From NCBI RefSeq assembly GCF_028869115.1, contig NZ_CP079800.1, positions 2,356,001-2,420,000 of the forward strand: a DNA stretch of 64,000 bases, given 5' to 3'. The number at the start of each line of letters is the position of its first letter. Position 1 is the stretch's first letter. The DNA comes from Pseudemcibacter aquimaris (GTDB lineage Bacteria; Pseudomonadota; Alphaproteobacteria; Sphingomonadales; Emcibacteraceae). The notes under the pieces were generated by a model. That model was given only the letters and a program-made list of their open reading frames with translations, searched no databases and was not told the origin of the DNA. The position numbers and the translations under genes were made by a program. Positions 18,510 to 27,298 of this stretch are shown piece by piece.

Positions 18510-19202
18510 ATGAATATCTTTTGCCGCTTAATAACGATTTTAAAGGTTATTATTCTTGCCACCTTAATGACGCAACCTACTTTTTCGCAAGAAAACAGCA
18601 CTGATACGGTCGCCCGTGATAAAAAGTTACTGGAAGAATTATACGAAGAAATGAGTTCGAAAAATTCCTATTATAAATTTCATTCATCAATGCTGTATAG
18701 TTTTGCGGGATTGCATACGACAATGGATAATGAATTAAAGAATGATGGGGCGATAAGTTTTCTCGGCGATTATAATTGTAATGCTCTTATAACCCCGTCG
18801 CTTTATATGAGTGTTCATATAGATATTTATTCTCAAATTAAGTTATCACCACCAGTAAGTGACCTTAAAGAGAATTACCCACAATTAGCGGAATTAATGG
18901 ATGACTACATAATGCAGGAAGGTCTTACCAACGAAAAACTAAACCTAGAATATGATCGTTTAATTGTGATGCATGAAAAATATCCCGATATTTTCCAGTT
19001 TAATCACCTACATGAAAAAGACCCTTTTTCGTCTCGTGATAATCAATGCAATCTTGATTTATTAAACCAAAGCGACACTTTCCCTGCAGACCTTAGGCAG
19101 AATAAATTGTCACTTGAAAATATTATCATGATGCTTAACGCCCATGTTAAAGAGTTAGAGCATCTAATGGAGGCAATTAAGGTCAATTTGGAAAAGAATT
19201 AA
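18510..19202 (+). CDS. secreted protein of unknown function
   Basis: 230 aa starting at ATG 18510 (GGAG 7 bp upstream), directly after the preceding stop. A signal peptide (NIFCRLITILKVIILATLMTQPTFSQ) is followed by a Glu/Asn/Leu-rich, probably helical chain with two cysteines ('DYNCNALIT', 'DNQCNLDLL'). No family recognised. With the two upstream genes it forms a compact unit whose products are two exported proteins and one small protein. Confidence 0.65.
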   Translation: MNIFCRLITILKVIILATLMTQPTFSQENSTDTVARDKKLLEELYEEMSSKNSYYKFHSSMLYSFAGLHTTMDNELKNDGAISFLGDYNCNALITPSLYMSVHIDIYSQIKLSPPVSDLKENYPQLAELMDDYIMQEGLTNEKLNLEYDRLIVMHEKYPDIFQFNHLHEKDPFSSRDNQCNLDLLNQSDTFPADLRQNKLSLENIIMMLNAHVKELEHLMEAIKVNLEKN

Positions 19203-19216
19203 AACTACAATTGCAT

Positions 19217-19311
19217 AAGAGGCAAATGCGCTTAAAACATTTGCCTCTTCATAAAATCTAAAATTAATCGCGTTCAAAAACCACTTTGCCGTTCACGAGG
19301 GTCATCATGAC
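19217..19311. repeat. copy of the 3' end and terminator of the 20126-21871 amidohydrolase gene
   Basis: These 95 bp match 20079-20173 with two mismatches. They include the AAGAGGCAAATG/CATTTGCCTCTT terminator stem (19217-19249) and the last 16 or so codons of the amidohydrolase, read on the minus strand. The copy ends abruptly at GTCATCATGAC, where it is joined to a copy of another gene's end. Confidence 0.9.
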
Positions 19312-19314
19312 ATC

Positions 19315-19533
19315 GACCGAGTCCGCGCCACAACCGGCGGCATATTCCAAGGTTTCGCGGACCAAGGCGATATATTAAAGAAAGGCCAATTAATCGGAAA
19401 AGTCACCGCGCTCGACGGATCAGTGTTAGAAGAACTTCATTCCCCCATCGACGGCGTCGTCCATGAACTTCTCGTCCGCCGCGTCGTATTCCAAGGGGAT
19501 TTGCTTTATAATTTGGTTCAGTTTAAGGGTTGA
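19315..19533 (+). pseudogene. orphan 3' fragment of the aspartoacylase-like gene
   Basis: In-frame remnant of 72 codons (DRVRATTGGIFQGFADQGDI... to a TGA stop) nearly identical to residues 290-361 of the gene at 15108-16193. Homology begins at 19313 (matching 15973), keeps a constant 3340-bp offset through the stop, and continues, more weakly, into the terminator hairpin. There is no start codon or ribosome site. It is fused on its left to the copied amidohydrolase 3' end, so it is the right half of a recombination scar. Confidence 0.9.
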
Positions 19534-19605
19534 ATTTAGCGAAATTCTAATGTCCACCTTGACACAAAGCGGACATAGGATAACTTCTTTTTTTGCGTCA
19601 CTGTG

Positions 19606-19962
19606 TTATTTTCGAAGCGTGTAAAACCGCGAACGAGCTTTAAATATCAAGCTACCGTAGATGGTCCAAAACAGCGATACCAGAAGTATGTGTACGCTGT
19701 TGTTACCATAATTGATGTACATTGCATTGATGAAGAAAAACAGTAAACTCAAAATCATAAAAATCACAATAGCGAGTACTTTGAATTGCTTTACATACCA
19801 AAGAGATACAGCCGCTAGTAATTGTAAAACAATCTGAACTACAACCCATGCCCGATAGGTTTCGCTATCAGATGAGAAGAGTAGAATATGAAGTAATGTG
19901 CTGATTATGATGCCAAAAATCAACGTAGATGTAACTAACTGAAAAAATCTCTCGATCCACAT
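19606..19962 (-). CDS. small four-helix membrane protein
   Basis: 118 aa with four predicted transmembrane segments ('LVTSTLIFGIIISTLLHILLF', 'WVVVQIVLQLLAAVSLWYV', 'VLAIVIFMILSLLFFFINAMY', 'VHILLVSLFWTIYGSLIF'; quoted in part). No family recognised. The start MWIERFF is preferred because GGGGAG lies 9 bp upstream; earlier ATG or TTG codons overlap that site. It lies alone between the duplicated gene fragments and the amidohydrolase. Confidence 0.6.
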   Translation of the reverse strand: MWIERFFQLVTSTLIFGIIISTLLHILLFSSDSETYRAWVVVQIVLQLLAAVSLWYVKQFKVLAIVIFMILSLLFFFINAMYINYGNNSVHILLVSLFWTIYGSLIFKARSRFYTLRK

Positions 19963-20078
19963 ATTCGCCATCTCCCCAATAAATAACAATAAAGTTAAGT
20001 AAATTTAAAAGAACTGTCAAACATGTATAATTTTCAACGTCCTAATTGGGTAGATTGCAAACACCAATAAGAAATAAA

Positions 20079-20112
20079 AAGAGGCAAATGCACTTAACAC
20101 ATTTGCCTCTTC
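20079..20112 (-). terminator. terminator of the amidohydrolase gene
   Basis: Stem AAGAGGCAAATG/CATTTGCCTCTT with a 9-nt loop, flanked by A and T tracts, 14 bp beyond the amidohydrolase stop. Nearly identical to the copy at 19217-19249. Confidence 0.8.
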
Positions 20113-20125
20113 ATAAAATCTAAAA

Positions 20126-21871
20126 TTAATCGCGTTCAAAAACCACTTTGCCGTTCACGAGGGTCATCATGACCTCGCCATTCAGCAGGTCAGATGGGTT
20201 TGTTGTGCCGACGTTCAGGATGTCTTTATCAACGACCGCGATATCTGCCCACATGCCCGGTTTTAATTGACCGACGTTGTTTTCCACATGGGCACTGTAT
20301 GCCGCCCAATTGGTGTAACCGCGCACGGCTTCTTCCGCTGTTAATTTTTCCTCTGGCAGGAACCCTTCAACAGGATAGCCTTCTTTATTGGCGCGGGTAA
20401 TCGCACCATAAATGCCATAGAAAATGTTATGGTCATATGAACTTAAATCAGAACCAAACGCAAGACGAATGCCATAACGGCGCATTTTACGCCATGCATA
20501 CATGTCTTTTGCGCGTTCTTCACCGATGCGGCTTAATGCCCATGGTGGATCTTCTGATACATAGGGTGGTTGTGCGGATGCAATCACGTTTAATTCCACC
20601 CAACGTGGATAATCATCCGGATGAACCACGGATGCATGTTCACTACGGTGTCTTAAGTTTCTAAGTTCCGGATTAATGGCATAATTTCTTTCCAGGAATT
20701 CCAGAATTTCACGGTTTGCCTTATCCCCAATCGCATGGGTGTTAATTTGGAATCCAGCCTGGATCATTTGATCCATTTGCCCAATTTGCTTGGTCCAGTT
20801 TTCATCAAGACCGGAATGTTCCGGCGCATCTGAATATGGTTCAAGAAAACGTGCGCTTCTGACGCCCAACGTGCCATCAAGGCCCGATTTCATTGAACGA
20901 ACGAACAGCATATTGCCCGGGAATGTTTTTGGCCCCTTGGCGGTCCATTCATCCACAAGCTTTGAATCCGCGCGGTCCACCATCGCATAAATTCTGATCG
21001 GCATATTTTTTTCAGCATCCAAGCTTTCAAACGCCGCCATGCTTAATGATGCGGTACCCGCGTCATGGGTCATAGTGAAACCGTCACTGGCCATAACATT
21101 CATGGCTTTATGAAGTGTATCTTTACGTTCTTCAACTGTTTCCGGTGGTAACGTACGGCGCCAGATACGGCCCGCTTCATCGAGTGCCACACCGGAAAGT
21201 TCGCCGTCCTCATAACGGGTGAATGTTCCTTTATCCGGGTCTTCGGTGTTTCTGTCAAATCCGGCCGCTACAAGTGCCGCCCTATTGCCCCAAACACCGA
21301 AACCAGTTTCACCGCCCATAAGAACAGGGTTATCAGGGAATAGTTCGCTTAAGCGTTTTTCAGTTGGCAGGATGTTCATCCATTCGCCCTCATCCCAGCC
21401 GCCACCTAAAATCCATTCACCGGGGGCAAGTTCTCTGTCCTTGGTGGCCTCGATGATCATTTGGATCGCTTCGTCTTCGTTGGCGGCACCAGTGATGCTT
21501 ACGTATTTTTCATTGGCGATCAGTCCCCTGATATGGCTGTGCGCATCAACAAAACCCGGATATACATGACCGCCCTTGGCGTCAATCATCTGGGTATTTT
21601 CACCTTGATAGGCGCTCATTTCCGCCATTGAACCGATGGCAAGGATGTTACCGTCTTTTATGGCAATGGCTTCACCATCCGGTGACCATGTGCCGTTACT
21701 ATAAGGAGCGTCACTTGCCGGAACACCTTCGGCGTCCGGATCCCCCCATGAAAATGAATAAACCTTGCCGTTATGCAATATGCTATCGGCGGTGATTTGA
21801 TTTTGTGGTGGTTGCTCCTCTGCGCAGGCCACAAGCAATAATGCCATTAGTATTGAAGATATTTTCTTCAT
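20126..21871 (-). CDS. amidohydrolase family lipoprotein (YtcJ/COG1574-like)
   Basis: 581-aa metal-dependent hydrolase of the COG1574 group, which acts on amides or urethane-like bonds. A lipobox (MALLLVACAEEQ) makes it a periplasmic lipoprotein. Metal-site motifs: 'GFVDAHSHIRGL', 'INTHAIGDKANREIL', 'RHRSEHASVVHPDD' and 'LAFGSDLSSYD'. The start follows GGGGAG. It lies 39 bp downstream of a sodium:solute symporter on the same strand and is probably co-transcribed with it, suggesting uptake of the hydrolysis product (inference). The last 16 codons plus terminator are duplicated at 19217-19311. Confidence 0.87.
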   Translation of the reverse strand: MKKISSILMALLLVACAEEQPPQNQITADSILHNGKVYSFSWGDPDAEGVPASDAPYSNGTWSPDGEAIAIKDGNILAIGSMAEMSAYQGENTQMIDAKGGHVYPGFVDAHSHIRGLIANEKYVSITGAANEDEAIQMIIEATKDRELAPGEWILGGGWDEGEWMNILPTEKRLSELFPDNPVLMGGETGFGVWGNRAALVAAGFDRNTEDPDKGTFTRYEDGELSGVALDEAGRIWRRTLPPETVEERKDTLHKAMNVMASDGFTMTHDAGTASLSMAAFESLDAEKNMPIRIYAMVDRADSKLVDEWTAKGPKTFPGNMLFVRSMKSGLDGTLGVRSARFLEPYSDAPEHSGLDENWTKQIGQMDQMIQAGFQINTHAIGDKANREILEFLERNYAINPELRNLRHRSEHASVVHPDDYPRWVELNVIASAQPPYVSEDPPWALSRIGEERAKDMYAWRKMRRYGIRLAFGSDLSSYDHNIFYGIYGAITRANKEGYPVEGFLPEEKLTAEEAVRGYTNWAAYSAHVENNVGQLKPGMWADIAVVDKDILNVGTTNPSDLLNGEVMMTLVNGKVVFERD

Positions 21872-21910
21872 TGTTCTCCCCTTTTTTTGATGTCCCTAAT
21901 TTGTAACCTT

Positions 21911-23362
21911 TTATTTGTAAAAAGTTTCTAAGTCCTCTTCATGACTATGTTTTGTATTTAATGAAATGATAATCAGTACTGGTAACGATACAACCCAACC
22001 GACATAGGATGCCGCAAATCCGTAAGGTTCGTCAAGAACTGTCCATATCACGGCGCAGGCTCCACCGCTTACGATGCTCCAAAATGCGCCGCTGGCCGTT
22101 GTCCGTTTCCAGAAAAGCAAACCCAGCATCGGGAAAAACAGCCCCGCAGCGGCGAATGTGTAAGCATATAAAATTAAATCCAGCACCCGCGGCACAAGAA
22201 ATGCCGATCCGATCGTCAACACACCAAGCACGATTGTGGTAATACGTGCCACACGAAGCATGTCACCACTATCCGCATCGGGCTTAAGATATTTTTTATA
22301 AATGTCATTGGTAAAAATCGCCACCGGGCCGATAAGACAGCTATCCGCCGTCGACATTACCGTCGCGATATAAGCCGCAATAACGAGACCACCAATACCC
22401 ACCGGTAATAAGGTCATAATCATGGTCGGTGTCGCGAGTTCCGGATCAGCCAAATCTGGCATTAAAATACGTGCGATCAGGCCAACCAACGTTGTCCCCA
22501 CCGCAAATAATGGCCATTCAATTGGAACACCGGTATAGAAAAACGCGCGCTGCGCCGTTTTAACATCACGGGCAGCCACAATACGCTGTAATCCCACAAT
22601 CGATACGAACCAAATCGGAATTACGGCAAAAAACCATCCAATTATTTGTTTCCATCCCGCCGCCGTCCAGTCAAGCAAGGACGCCGTTTCCGGATTGGAC
22701 GAAAGCGTATCAACCATTCCACCAATACCACCGACTTGCATTAAACCAACAGGAACCAGAATAAAAATAATGCCGATCATTAATATGACCATTTGAAAGA
22801 CATCCGTATAAATCACGGCTTTTAATCCGCCCATCGCCGTATAACCGACAATAATCGCGCCAATGATTAATGTGGCACTGGTCAGGTCCCAACCCATGGA
22901 CACCTGTAACAATTTACCACCCGCGATAATTTGCCCGCCAACAAACGCCGACCACGCCAGCCCCACCACAATGGCGGCGACAGTGCCGGTTCGTTGATCA
23001 AATCTGGCTTCGAATAAATCGCCAGTGGTTAACCCTTTCATTTTATCGGCCCAGTGTTTGACCTTTGGCACCATAAAAAAGGAAACAAGAACGATACTTA
23101 ACCCCGATACGGCAATGATCCATGACCCAGACAGCCCAAGCGTAAACCCAAGCCCGCCCATGGCGATACTAAATCCGCCGCCCATGTCGGTTGCGGTCGT
23201 GGAACAGGTAATTTGAAAGGTATTCATATTGCGGTCAGCCGCAAGAAAGCTTTCTGTTTCTTTTCCTTTTTCCTTGGTACGCATGGTGTAAACACCCACC
23301 AAAAACAGAAACAGAAAATATCCCCCAATCGCAATTAAATCTAATATATGTAAATCCCGCAT
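21911..23362 (-). CDS. sodium:solute symporter (SSS family)
   Basis: Integral membrane symporter of the SSS family (483 aa, about 13 transmembrane helices). Landmarks are the N-terminal 'FLAADRNMNTFQITCSTTATDMGGG', seen in pieces at residues 39-62 where sodium-site residues lie, and 'VIAAYIATVMSTADSCLIGPVAIFTNDIYKKY', the TM8 motif with the Ser/Thr sodium ligands (quoted only in part as a landmark). The start follows GGGATGAGGA. Its substrate is not evident; the downstream periplasmic amidohydrolase suggests an organic acid or amino-acid-like product. Confidence 0.88.
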   Translation of the reverse strand: MRDLHILDLIAIGGYFLFLFLVGVYTMRTKEKGKETESFLAADRNMNTFQITCSTTATDMGGGFSIAMGGLGFTLGLSGSWIIAVSGLSIVLVSFFMVPKVKHWADKMKGLTTGDLFEARFDQRTGTVAAIVVGLAWSAFVGGQIIAGGKLLQVSMGWDLTSATLIIGAIIVGYTAMGGLKAVIYTDVFQMVILMIGIIFILVPVGLMQVGGIGGMVDTLSSNPETASLLDWTAAGWKQIIGWFFAVIPIWFVSIVGLQRIVAARDVKTAQRAFFYTGVPIEWPLFAVGTTLVGLIARILMPDLADPELATPTMIMTLLPVGIGGLVIAAYIATVMSTADSCLIGPVAIFTNDIYKKYLKPDADSGDMLRVARITTIVLGVLTIGSAFLVPRVLDLILYAYTFAAAGLFFPMLGLLFWKRTTASGAFWSIVSGGACAVIWTVLDEPYGFAASYVGWVVSLPVLIIISLNTKHSHEEDLETFYK

Positions 23363-23418
23363 TCCTCATCCCTTTTTATTTTAAGGGCATCTTAAAGGAT
23401 GAAATGCAGCATTACAAT

Positions 23419-23730
23419 TTACTTTATAAGGTCACAAATTTCCGGCTGACCATCACAACAATCATTGATCAGATAACCGATAAAATCTTTCGTCAGGTCA
23501 ATTGACACCGAATAATAAAGAAACCGGCCATCCCGCCTTGATGAAATGACACCCGCATTGGAAAGAATATTTAAATGGGATGACAGGCTATTATCCGCGA
23601 CCCCAAGTTCCTTGGCAATACTGCCCGCTGCCATTTCGCTGTTGCCGCATTTCATCAGCAGGCGAAAGACCGCAAAACGTGTTTCCTGCGCCAGTGCGCT
23701 TAAAATCACCACAGCATTTTCATTATTCAT
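23419..23730 (-). CDS. arsR: ArsR family transcriptional regulator (arsenic-type)
   Basis: 103-aa winged-helix repressor. The HTH is 'AAGSIAKELGVADNSLSSHL' (about residues 35-54), followed by the wing 'RRDGRFLYYSV'. The C-terminal 'CCDGQPEIC' is a cysteine cluster like that of arsenite-sensing ArsR proteins with C-terminal thiol sites, so As(III) sensing is likely. Its start overlaps the end of arsJ by 8 bp. As the last gene of the GAPDH-arsJ-arsR operon it should repress its own promoter, where a palindrome is seen at 25924-25943. Confidence 0.92.
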   Translation of the reverse strand: MNNENAVVILSALAQETRFAVFRLLMKCGNSEMAAGSIAKELGVADNSLSSHLNILSNAGVISSRRDGRFLYYSVSIDLTKDFIGYLINDCCDGQPEICDLIK

Positions 23731-24910
23731 TGTTTATTCTCCTGACCAATAAAACGGACATTAAAATCATTCCGCTTGATACCGCAAGACACGCTTCAAG
23801 CCCATAATATTGATATACAAGTCCCGAAAGCAATGTTCCTAAAAAACGTCCTATAGCATTTGCCATATAATAAAACCCGACATTTAAGGACACTTTTTCG
23901 TGATCGGATAAGGCAACAATCAAATATGAATGAAGCGATGAATTAAAGGCAAAAACAACACCAAAAACCATTAACCCCGCAAGCATCAATGCGACATTAT
24001 CCCCAACGAACATAATTAAAATGGTGATAAGCACCAATATCCAACCCCAATTGGCCGCCGATGAAATGGCCGTGACGCTGTCATTGGTGTTTTTTAAGAA
24101 CTTTGGCACCAATGCCTGAATGATACCGTAACCAATAACCCAGATAGCCATAAAGCCCCCCGTTTGATCAAAGCTCCAACCCGCAACACTGCTTAAAAAA
24201 ACGGGCAAACCCACCACAAACCAGACATCACGGCTCGCGAATAAAAATATCCGCGCGGCCGATAGCAAATTGATCGGCCGTGATTTAAAAACCAGTTCCC
24301 GTTTTTTGATTTTTACTTTTGATTTCCCAAGTTCCTGTGTCAGGCAACAAATGCACAGCACCAGTATCATCAATAAAACCACCGCCATAATGATAAGCGC
24401 ATAAAAGAAACCGGTTACAGTTAATAAAAAACCACCAACAAAAAAACCAAATCCTTTAAGTGCATTTTTCGATCCAGTTAACAGCGATACCCATTTAAAC
24501 AACAAGCTATCACCACCTTCGGGTACCACCAACTTAACGGCGGATTTGGAACTCATTTTCGTAAGATCCTTGGCGCATCCCGACATGGCTTGCGTGATCA
24601 TTATGTATATAACCGCGCTCGCCATATTCAGGCTTTCCGGTAGGAATGCCAGCATGGTAAGGGCTGCGATCTGTAACGCTAACCCCATATAAAGTGTAAG
24701 ACGCAAACCAAACCGCGCCCCGATCCAGCCACCAACGAAATTAGTCATAATGCCCATGGCTTCATATAAAAGAAATAAAAACGCCAGCTCAAGCGGCTGA
24801 TAACCCATCGCATGGAAATTCAGCAACACGAGCATACGCAACGCCCCATCGGTGATGGTAAAGCCCCAATAAGCCATCGTGACAATGGCATAGCTTTTAC
24901 CGTCAGCCAT
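23723..24910 (-). CDS. arsJ: ArsJ organoarsenical efflux MFS transporter
   Basis: 395-aa major facilitator protein (about 11-12 transmembrane segments) matching ArsJ, which exports 1-arseno-3-phosphoglycerate. Recognisable stretches include '[18 protein letters not shown]', '[18 protein letters not shown]' and '[19 protein letters not shown]'. Its start overlaps the upstream GAPDH gene by 8 bp and its end overlaps arsR by 8 bp, so the three genes are translationally coupled. With the GAPDH it forms the arsenate-detoxification pair: the enzyme arsenylates glyceraldehyde-3-phosphate and ArsJ expels the labile product. Confidence 0.92.
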   Translation of the reverse strand: MADGKSYAIVTMAYWGFTITDGALRMLVLLNFHAMGYQPLELAFLFLLYEAMGIMTNFVGGWIGARFGLRLTLYMGLALQIAALTMLAFLPESLNMASAVIYIMITQAMSGCAKDLTKMSSKSAVKLVVPEGGDSLLFKWVSLLTGSKNALKGFGFFVGGFLLTVTGFFYALIIMAVVLLMILVLCICCLTQELGKSKVKIKKRELVFKSRPINLLSAARIFLFASRDVWFVVGLPVFLSSVAGWSFDQTGGFMAIWVIGYGIIQALVPKFLKNTNDSVTAISSAANWGWILVLITILIMFVGDNVALMLAGLMVFGVVFAFNSSLHSYLIVALSDHEKVSLNVGFYYMANAIGRFLGTLLSGLVYQYYGLEACLAVSSGMILMSVLLVRRINNE

Positions 24911-25907
24911 TTGCGATCATCTCGGTTAGTTCAACCATGCGGTTCACATAACCCCATTCATTGTCATACCAGACATAAAGCTTTAATTGGGTTCCGTTCA
25001 CGACCATGGTCGATGGCCCATCCACAATTGATGAACGCGGGTCATTGACAAAATCGGTCGATACAAGCGGTCGGTCTTCGATGCCCAAAATATCTTTTAA
25101 ATATGTGTTTTCTGCTTCACGGAATAATGAGTTTACCGTTTTCGCATCCGTTTCAGTTTCCAGTTCAAACACGCAATCGGTCAGGGACGTATTTAAAAGC
25201 GGCACACGCACCGCATGACCGTTCAGTTTTCCTTTTAATTCTGGGTAAATGATCGTGATCGCTGTTGCTGACCCTGTAGTGGTCGGGATTAAACTGTTAA
25301 GGCATGACCTTGACCGTCTTAAATCCTTATGCGGCATATCAACGATCACTTGGGTGTTGGTAACATCGTGAATAGTTGTCATTGAACCATGTTTGATACC
25401 AAGCTTTTCATGGATCACCTTCACCACCGGTGCAAGACAATTTGTTGTGCATGATGCCGCCGTAATCAGATCATGCTTTTCAGCATCATAAAGATCGTCA
25501 TTAACCCCCATCACAAGGTTCAATGCCCCCTCTTCCTTCACAGGGGCGGACACCAGAACTTTCTGAATGTTCCGGTCATAATAGGGCTGCAGCGTTTCGC
25601 GTGATTTAAATTTTCCGGAACATTCAATTACAATATCAACATCGTCACCCGTCCATGAAATTTCTGACGGTGACATATGTTCGGTGAAGACAATTTCCTG
25701 ACCATTGACGGTTAAGACGTTCCCATTAATGTTAATATCACCATCCCAACGACCATGAACCGTATCAAATTCCAATAGATGCGCTGCGGCCTCTATCCCG
25801 CCAAAAGGTTCATTAATCGCCACAACGTCAATGTCGGTTCTATCCAGCAACGCCCGCAAATATAGCTTCCCCATCCGGCCAAAACCATTAATCGCAATTT
25901 TTGTCAT
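24903..25907 (-). CDS. ArsJ-associated glyceraldehyde-3-phosphate dehydrogenase
   Basis: 334-aa type I GAPDH. The NAD-binding loop 'INGFGRMGK' is at residues 7-15 and the active-site cysteine lies in '[13 protein letters not shown]'; '[12 protein letters not shown]' is the usual C-terminal signature. GRMGK in place of the glycolytic GRIGR and the direct coupling to arsJ place it in the arsenic-specific clade, which uses arsenate to make 1-arseno-3-phosphoglycerate. It is the first gene of the operon; a promoter-proximal palindrome lies 17 bp upstream. Confidence 0.92.
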   Translation of the reverse strand: MTKIAINGFGRMGKLYLRALLDRTDIDVVAINEPFGGIEAAAHLLEFDTVHGRWDGDININGNVLTVNGQEIVFTEHMSPSEISWTGDDVDIVIECSGKFKSRETLQPYYDRNIQKVLVSAPVKEEGALNLVMGVNDDLYDAEKHDLITAASCTTNCLAPVVKVIHEKLGIKHGSMTTIHDVTNTQVIVDMPHKDLRRSRSCLNSLIPTTTGSATAITIIYPELKGKLNGHAVRVPLLNTSLTDCVFELETETDAKTVNSLFREAENTYLKDILGIEDRPLVSTDFVNDPRSSIVDGPSTMVVNGTQLKLYVWYDNEWGYVNRMVELTEMIANG

Positions 25908-25923
25908 TCTTCACCTGCTTAAC

Positions 25924-25943
25924 ATTTCAATAATCGTTGAAAT
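25924..25943. promoter_or_regulatory. candidate ArsR operator
   Basis: Perfect inverted repeat ATTTCAA-N6-TTGAAAT 17-36 bp upstream of the first gene of the ars operon. TCAA-N6-TTGA is a common ArsR/SmtB half-site arrangement, and the operon encodes its own ArsR. Binding is inferred. Confidence 0.55.
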
Positions 25944-25985
25944 AACGAATTGTTAGACAAAAGTAAAGCGATTCATGAAAACTTC

Positions 25986-26020
25986 ATAAAAAAAGCCGCC
26001 CTGAAAAGAGCGACTTTTTA
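25986..26020 (-). terminator. Rho-independent terminator after osmC-like gene
   Basis: On the minus strand AAAAAGTCGCTC pairs with GGGCGGCTTTTT (two G-U pairs, 6-nt loop), ending in a T run. It lies about 82 bp beyond the OsmC stop and before the ars promoter. Confidence 0.75.
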
Positions 26021-26101
26021 AACGCAGTTGTCATGCCCGACCCCGCAAGGGATACTATAATATTAACAGTCAGCGAAGCCGGGCAGACATGCTGATGAAA
26101 C

Positions 26102-26698
26102 TTAATTTCCGCTTCTGCTGACGGCTTCTTCGCCGTTATAGACAAGACGTGTTGACCATGGAATTGGGTTACGCAGTGCATAATGCGCCATGCAGCCGCC
26201 TTCTGCCTCTTGCAATAGATCCATGATGCGTTCTTTTGATTCCGGGCTGTCGATGATCACATGGGTTTCAACCATGTCACAACCGCCCTCTGTCATGTAA
26301 CCATGATCACGCATATGACCTAGGTTGGTTCTGAATTTAATGCGCTGTTCTAATTTCAAGCTGTCTACCTGAATTTTACGGGCTGTCAGAATGTCCGTTA
26401 AATGCGTCATCAGGCAAAAACCGATACCCGCAGCGAAAAACGCTAGTGGTGGTGGCGCTGTGTCTTCGCCGACTGGTGGCTGTTCATCACAGTAGAGTTT
26501 CACTGGGCTAAATCCCGGGATATTCACAGAAACCACACCCTGCTTTGATTGCATTTTGCCGGCCTCGGCAACAAGGTTTACATCAAATGTATATGGTTCC
26601 GGATGGCGTGCCTTTGTAAAAGGGCCGACTTCGAATTGTGTCGGGGCGATCGCGCCCGGGTTTCTTTCACCAACGTGGAAAAACTTTTCTTCTGACAT
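26102..26698 (-). CDS. OsmC family protein
   Basis: 198-aa OsmC/Ohr-fold protein, likely a thiol-dependent peroxidase or related detoxifying enzyme. The helix 'FFAAGIGFCLMTHLTDILTARKI' holds one conserved cysteine and 'EAEGGCMAHYALRNP' the second, spaced as in OsmC proteins. ATG 26698 is chosen because AGGAG lies just upstream; an upstream ATG at 26743 has no site. It is divergent from an Lrp-type regulator with a shared 135-bp control region, so the regulator may control it. Confidence 0.85.
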   Translation of the reverse strand: MSEEKFFHVGERNPGAIAPTQFEVGPFTKARHPEPYTFDVNLVAEAGKMQSKQGVVSVNIPGFSPVKLYCDEQPPVGEDTAPPPLAFFAAGIGFCLMTHLTDILTARKIQVDSLKLEQRIKFRTNLGHMRDHGYMTEGGCDMVETHVIIDSPESKERIMDLLQEAEGGCMAHYALRNPIPWSTRLVYNGEEAVSRSGN

Positions 26699-26775
26699 TT
26701 TATTCTCCTGAATGACTGATTTGATGCAATCAAAATACATCAAAACGCCTGCAGAAATTCGTCAAAATCAGCCTT

Positions 26776-26803
26776 GAATGACATAATTTTGATGATATCA
26801 TTC
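26776..26803. promoter_or_regulatory. palindromic candidate operator between osmC and lrp
   Basis: Inverted repeat GAATGA-N16-TCATTC that encloses a perfect 10-bp palindrome ATGATATCAT. It lies 31-58 bp upstream of the Lrp-type start in the shared divergent promoter region. It fits autoregulation by the Lrp protein but no consensus can be checked here. Confidence 0.35.
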
Positions 26804-26833
26804 ATAATTATTTACTTTTTGAAGGAATTCACC

Positions 26834-27298
26834 ATGATCACTGATCAGGATAAAAAGATATTAGGCACACTGCAAAATAATGGCCGCATGTCGATGGTTG
26901 ACTTGGCGCATGAAGCCAATATGTCAGAATCAACCTGCCTACGCCGCACCAAAAGTCTTGAGGAAGTTGGCGTGATCAAGGGATATTCCGCCAACCTTGA
27001 TTATGAAAAGGCGGGCTTTGATGTGATGGCTTTTGTGCAGGTTAATATTAATCAGAATAGCGAGGCCGAATTTGACAATTTCAAAAATGCGGTTCGCGCG
27101 TCACCCTATATCCTTGAATGTTATTCCCTATCCGGCCCATACGACCATTTGATGAAAGTGGTCGCACGCAACAATAAGGAACTATCGCATTTTATCTTAA
27201 AAACCTTAAAAACATTTCCAGAAATTCGTGATGCGCAGACGCTTTTTGTGTTACATGAGGTCAAACACACAAACGCACTGCCATTGGATCTGCCATAA
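26834..27298 (+). CDS. Lrp/AsnC family transcriptional regulator
   Basis: 154-aa regulator: N-terminal HTH ('MVDLAHEANMSESTCLRRTKSL', residues about 20-41) and a C-terminal RAM ligand-binding domain ('VMAFVQVNI', 'CYSLSGPYDHLMKVVARN'). ATG 26834 follows GAAGGA; an ATG at 26774 would add a hydrophobic tail with no ribosome site. It overlaps the next gene (TAATG) by one base and is divergent from the OsmC gene. The 'GPYDHLMKV' turn matches the effector loop of Lrp members. Effector unknown. Confidence 0.9.
   Translation: MITDQDKKILGTLQNNGRMSMVDLAHEANMSESTCLRRTKSLEEVGVIKGYSANLDYEKAGFDVMAFVQVNINQNSEAEFDNFKNAVRASPYILECYSLSGPYDHLMKVVARNNKELSHFILKTLKTFPEIRDAQTLFVLHEVKHTNALPLDLP

Noticed and set aside
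25984-26181. Open frame of 65 codons downstream of the OsmC gene and a TGCCCG/CGGGCA inverted repeat (26034-26085)
   Set aside because: It overlaps the OsmC 3' end in another frame, spans the terminator and has no ribosome site; the repeat is short and unsupported as an RNA gene.
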